The notes under the pieces were generated by a model that was not told the origin of the DNA, did not search any database, and worked only from the letters and a program-made list of their open reading frames with translations. Of a DNA stretch of 64,000 bases, positions 63,681 to 64,000 are shown piece after piece (position 1 is the stretch's first letter; every line of letters begins with the position of its first letter). Made by a program: the position numbers and the translations under genes. Source of the stretch: Carettochelys insculpta (Eukaryota > Chordata > Testudines > Carettochelyidae); the NCBI RefSeq assembly GCF_033958435.1, contig NC_134148.1, forward strand, positions 11,386,501-11,450,500, in the 5' to 3' direction.

Positions 63681-64000
63681 TTGGTCAAAATGTCAAAAGT
63701 GATTTAAACAACCTTTGAGGTGGGGTCGGGGTGGAGGTGGTATCCAACAACTGTGCCTGAGATTAATATCAACAAAAGCAGTCAGTTTTCTTACCTCGGG
63801 ACAAACAACTTTTCCCCTTGTTTGAGCTGAGATTGATATAAGGAGTGTCTTGAGAATGGTGGCACTTTAGAATCATCTGCCAGTAACAGTCAAATTGAAT
63901 AATAGGCTTAGATGGTCAGCTAGAATGCTTTAGGTTGGGTCTAAGAATTCTGTTTATCTCCAACTTGGATATTTTTAATATTTTGGTGAATCTTTCTGTA

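Larger units (their letters stand above)
62210..64000 (+). other. Start of intron 30
   Basis: 62486-62790 is a miniature DNA element and 63069-63680 a LINE remnant. I see no exon continuing the VPS13C frame before the window ends. Confidence 0.75.

Noticed and set aside
1..64000. CRISPR arrays, operons, prophage or bacterial defence systems
   Set aside because: Spliced vertebrate exons, CpG island and CR1 elements show this to be animal nuclear DNA; no spaced direct-repeat array was seen.

Overview
This window is vertebrate nuclear DNA holding the 5' part of one gene, VPS13C, on the plus strand. It contains the promoter CpG island, the ATG in exon 1 (1823) and 30 coding exons up to 62209. 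They join into an open reading frame of 1019 codons with no stop or frameshift, and every junction keeps phase. That is a little over a quarter of a protein of about 3,750 residues; the rest lies beyond 64000. I find no second gene, tRNA, rRNA or CRISPR array.

The repeats suggest a reptile, most likely a turtle: CR1 retrotransposon remnants, short elements with TACAG...CTGTA ends, hAT-type miniature elements with 8-bp target duplications, and families built on TTGTCGACAA or TTTCGAAAG palindromes. I associate these with turtle genomes from memory; no search was run.

Layout: 1-1000 is upstream DNA with one clean hAT miniature element. About 1080-2250 is the CpG-island promoter, with GC boxes, an E-box of CLEAR/M-box type and a perfect Kozak start. 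Exons 1-5 (1823-12438) encode the N-terminal chorein domain. Exons 6-7 (15544-19344) are a frame-neutral, lysine-rich 43-residue cassette. Exons 8-30 (22081-62209) encode the start of the long beta-groove lipid channel, including a VAP-binding FFAT-like motif in exon 27. Intron 27 begins with GC instead of GT.

The introns are the accessory part. They carry nested and palindromic transposon insertions, long T tracts next to splice acceptors, G-quadruplex-prone tracts and a LINE remnant that keeps its zinc-finger code. I see no previously undescribed multi-gene system. The observations most worth checking are the GC donor, the cassette, the CLEAR-like promoter box, and the self-inverted insert at 27672-27865.
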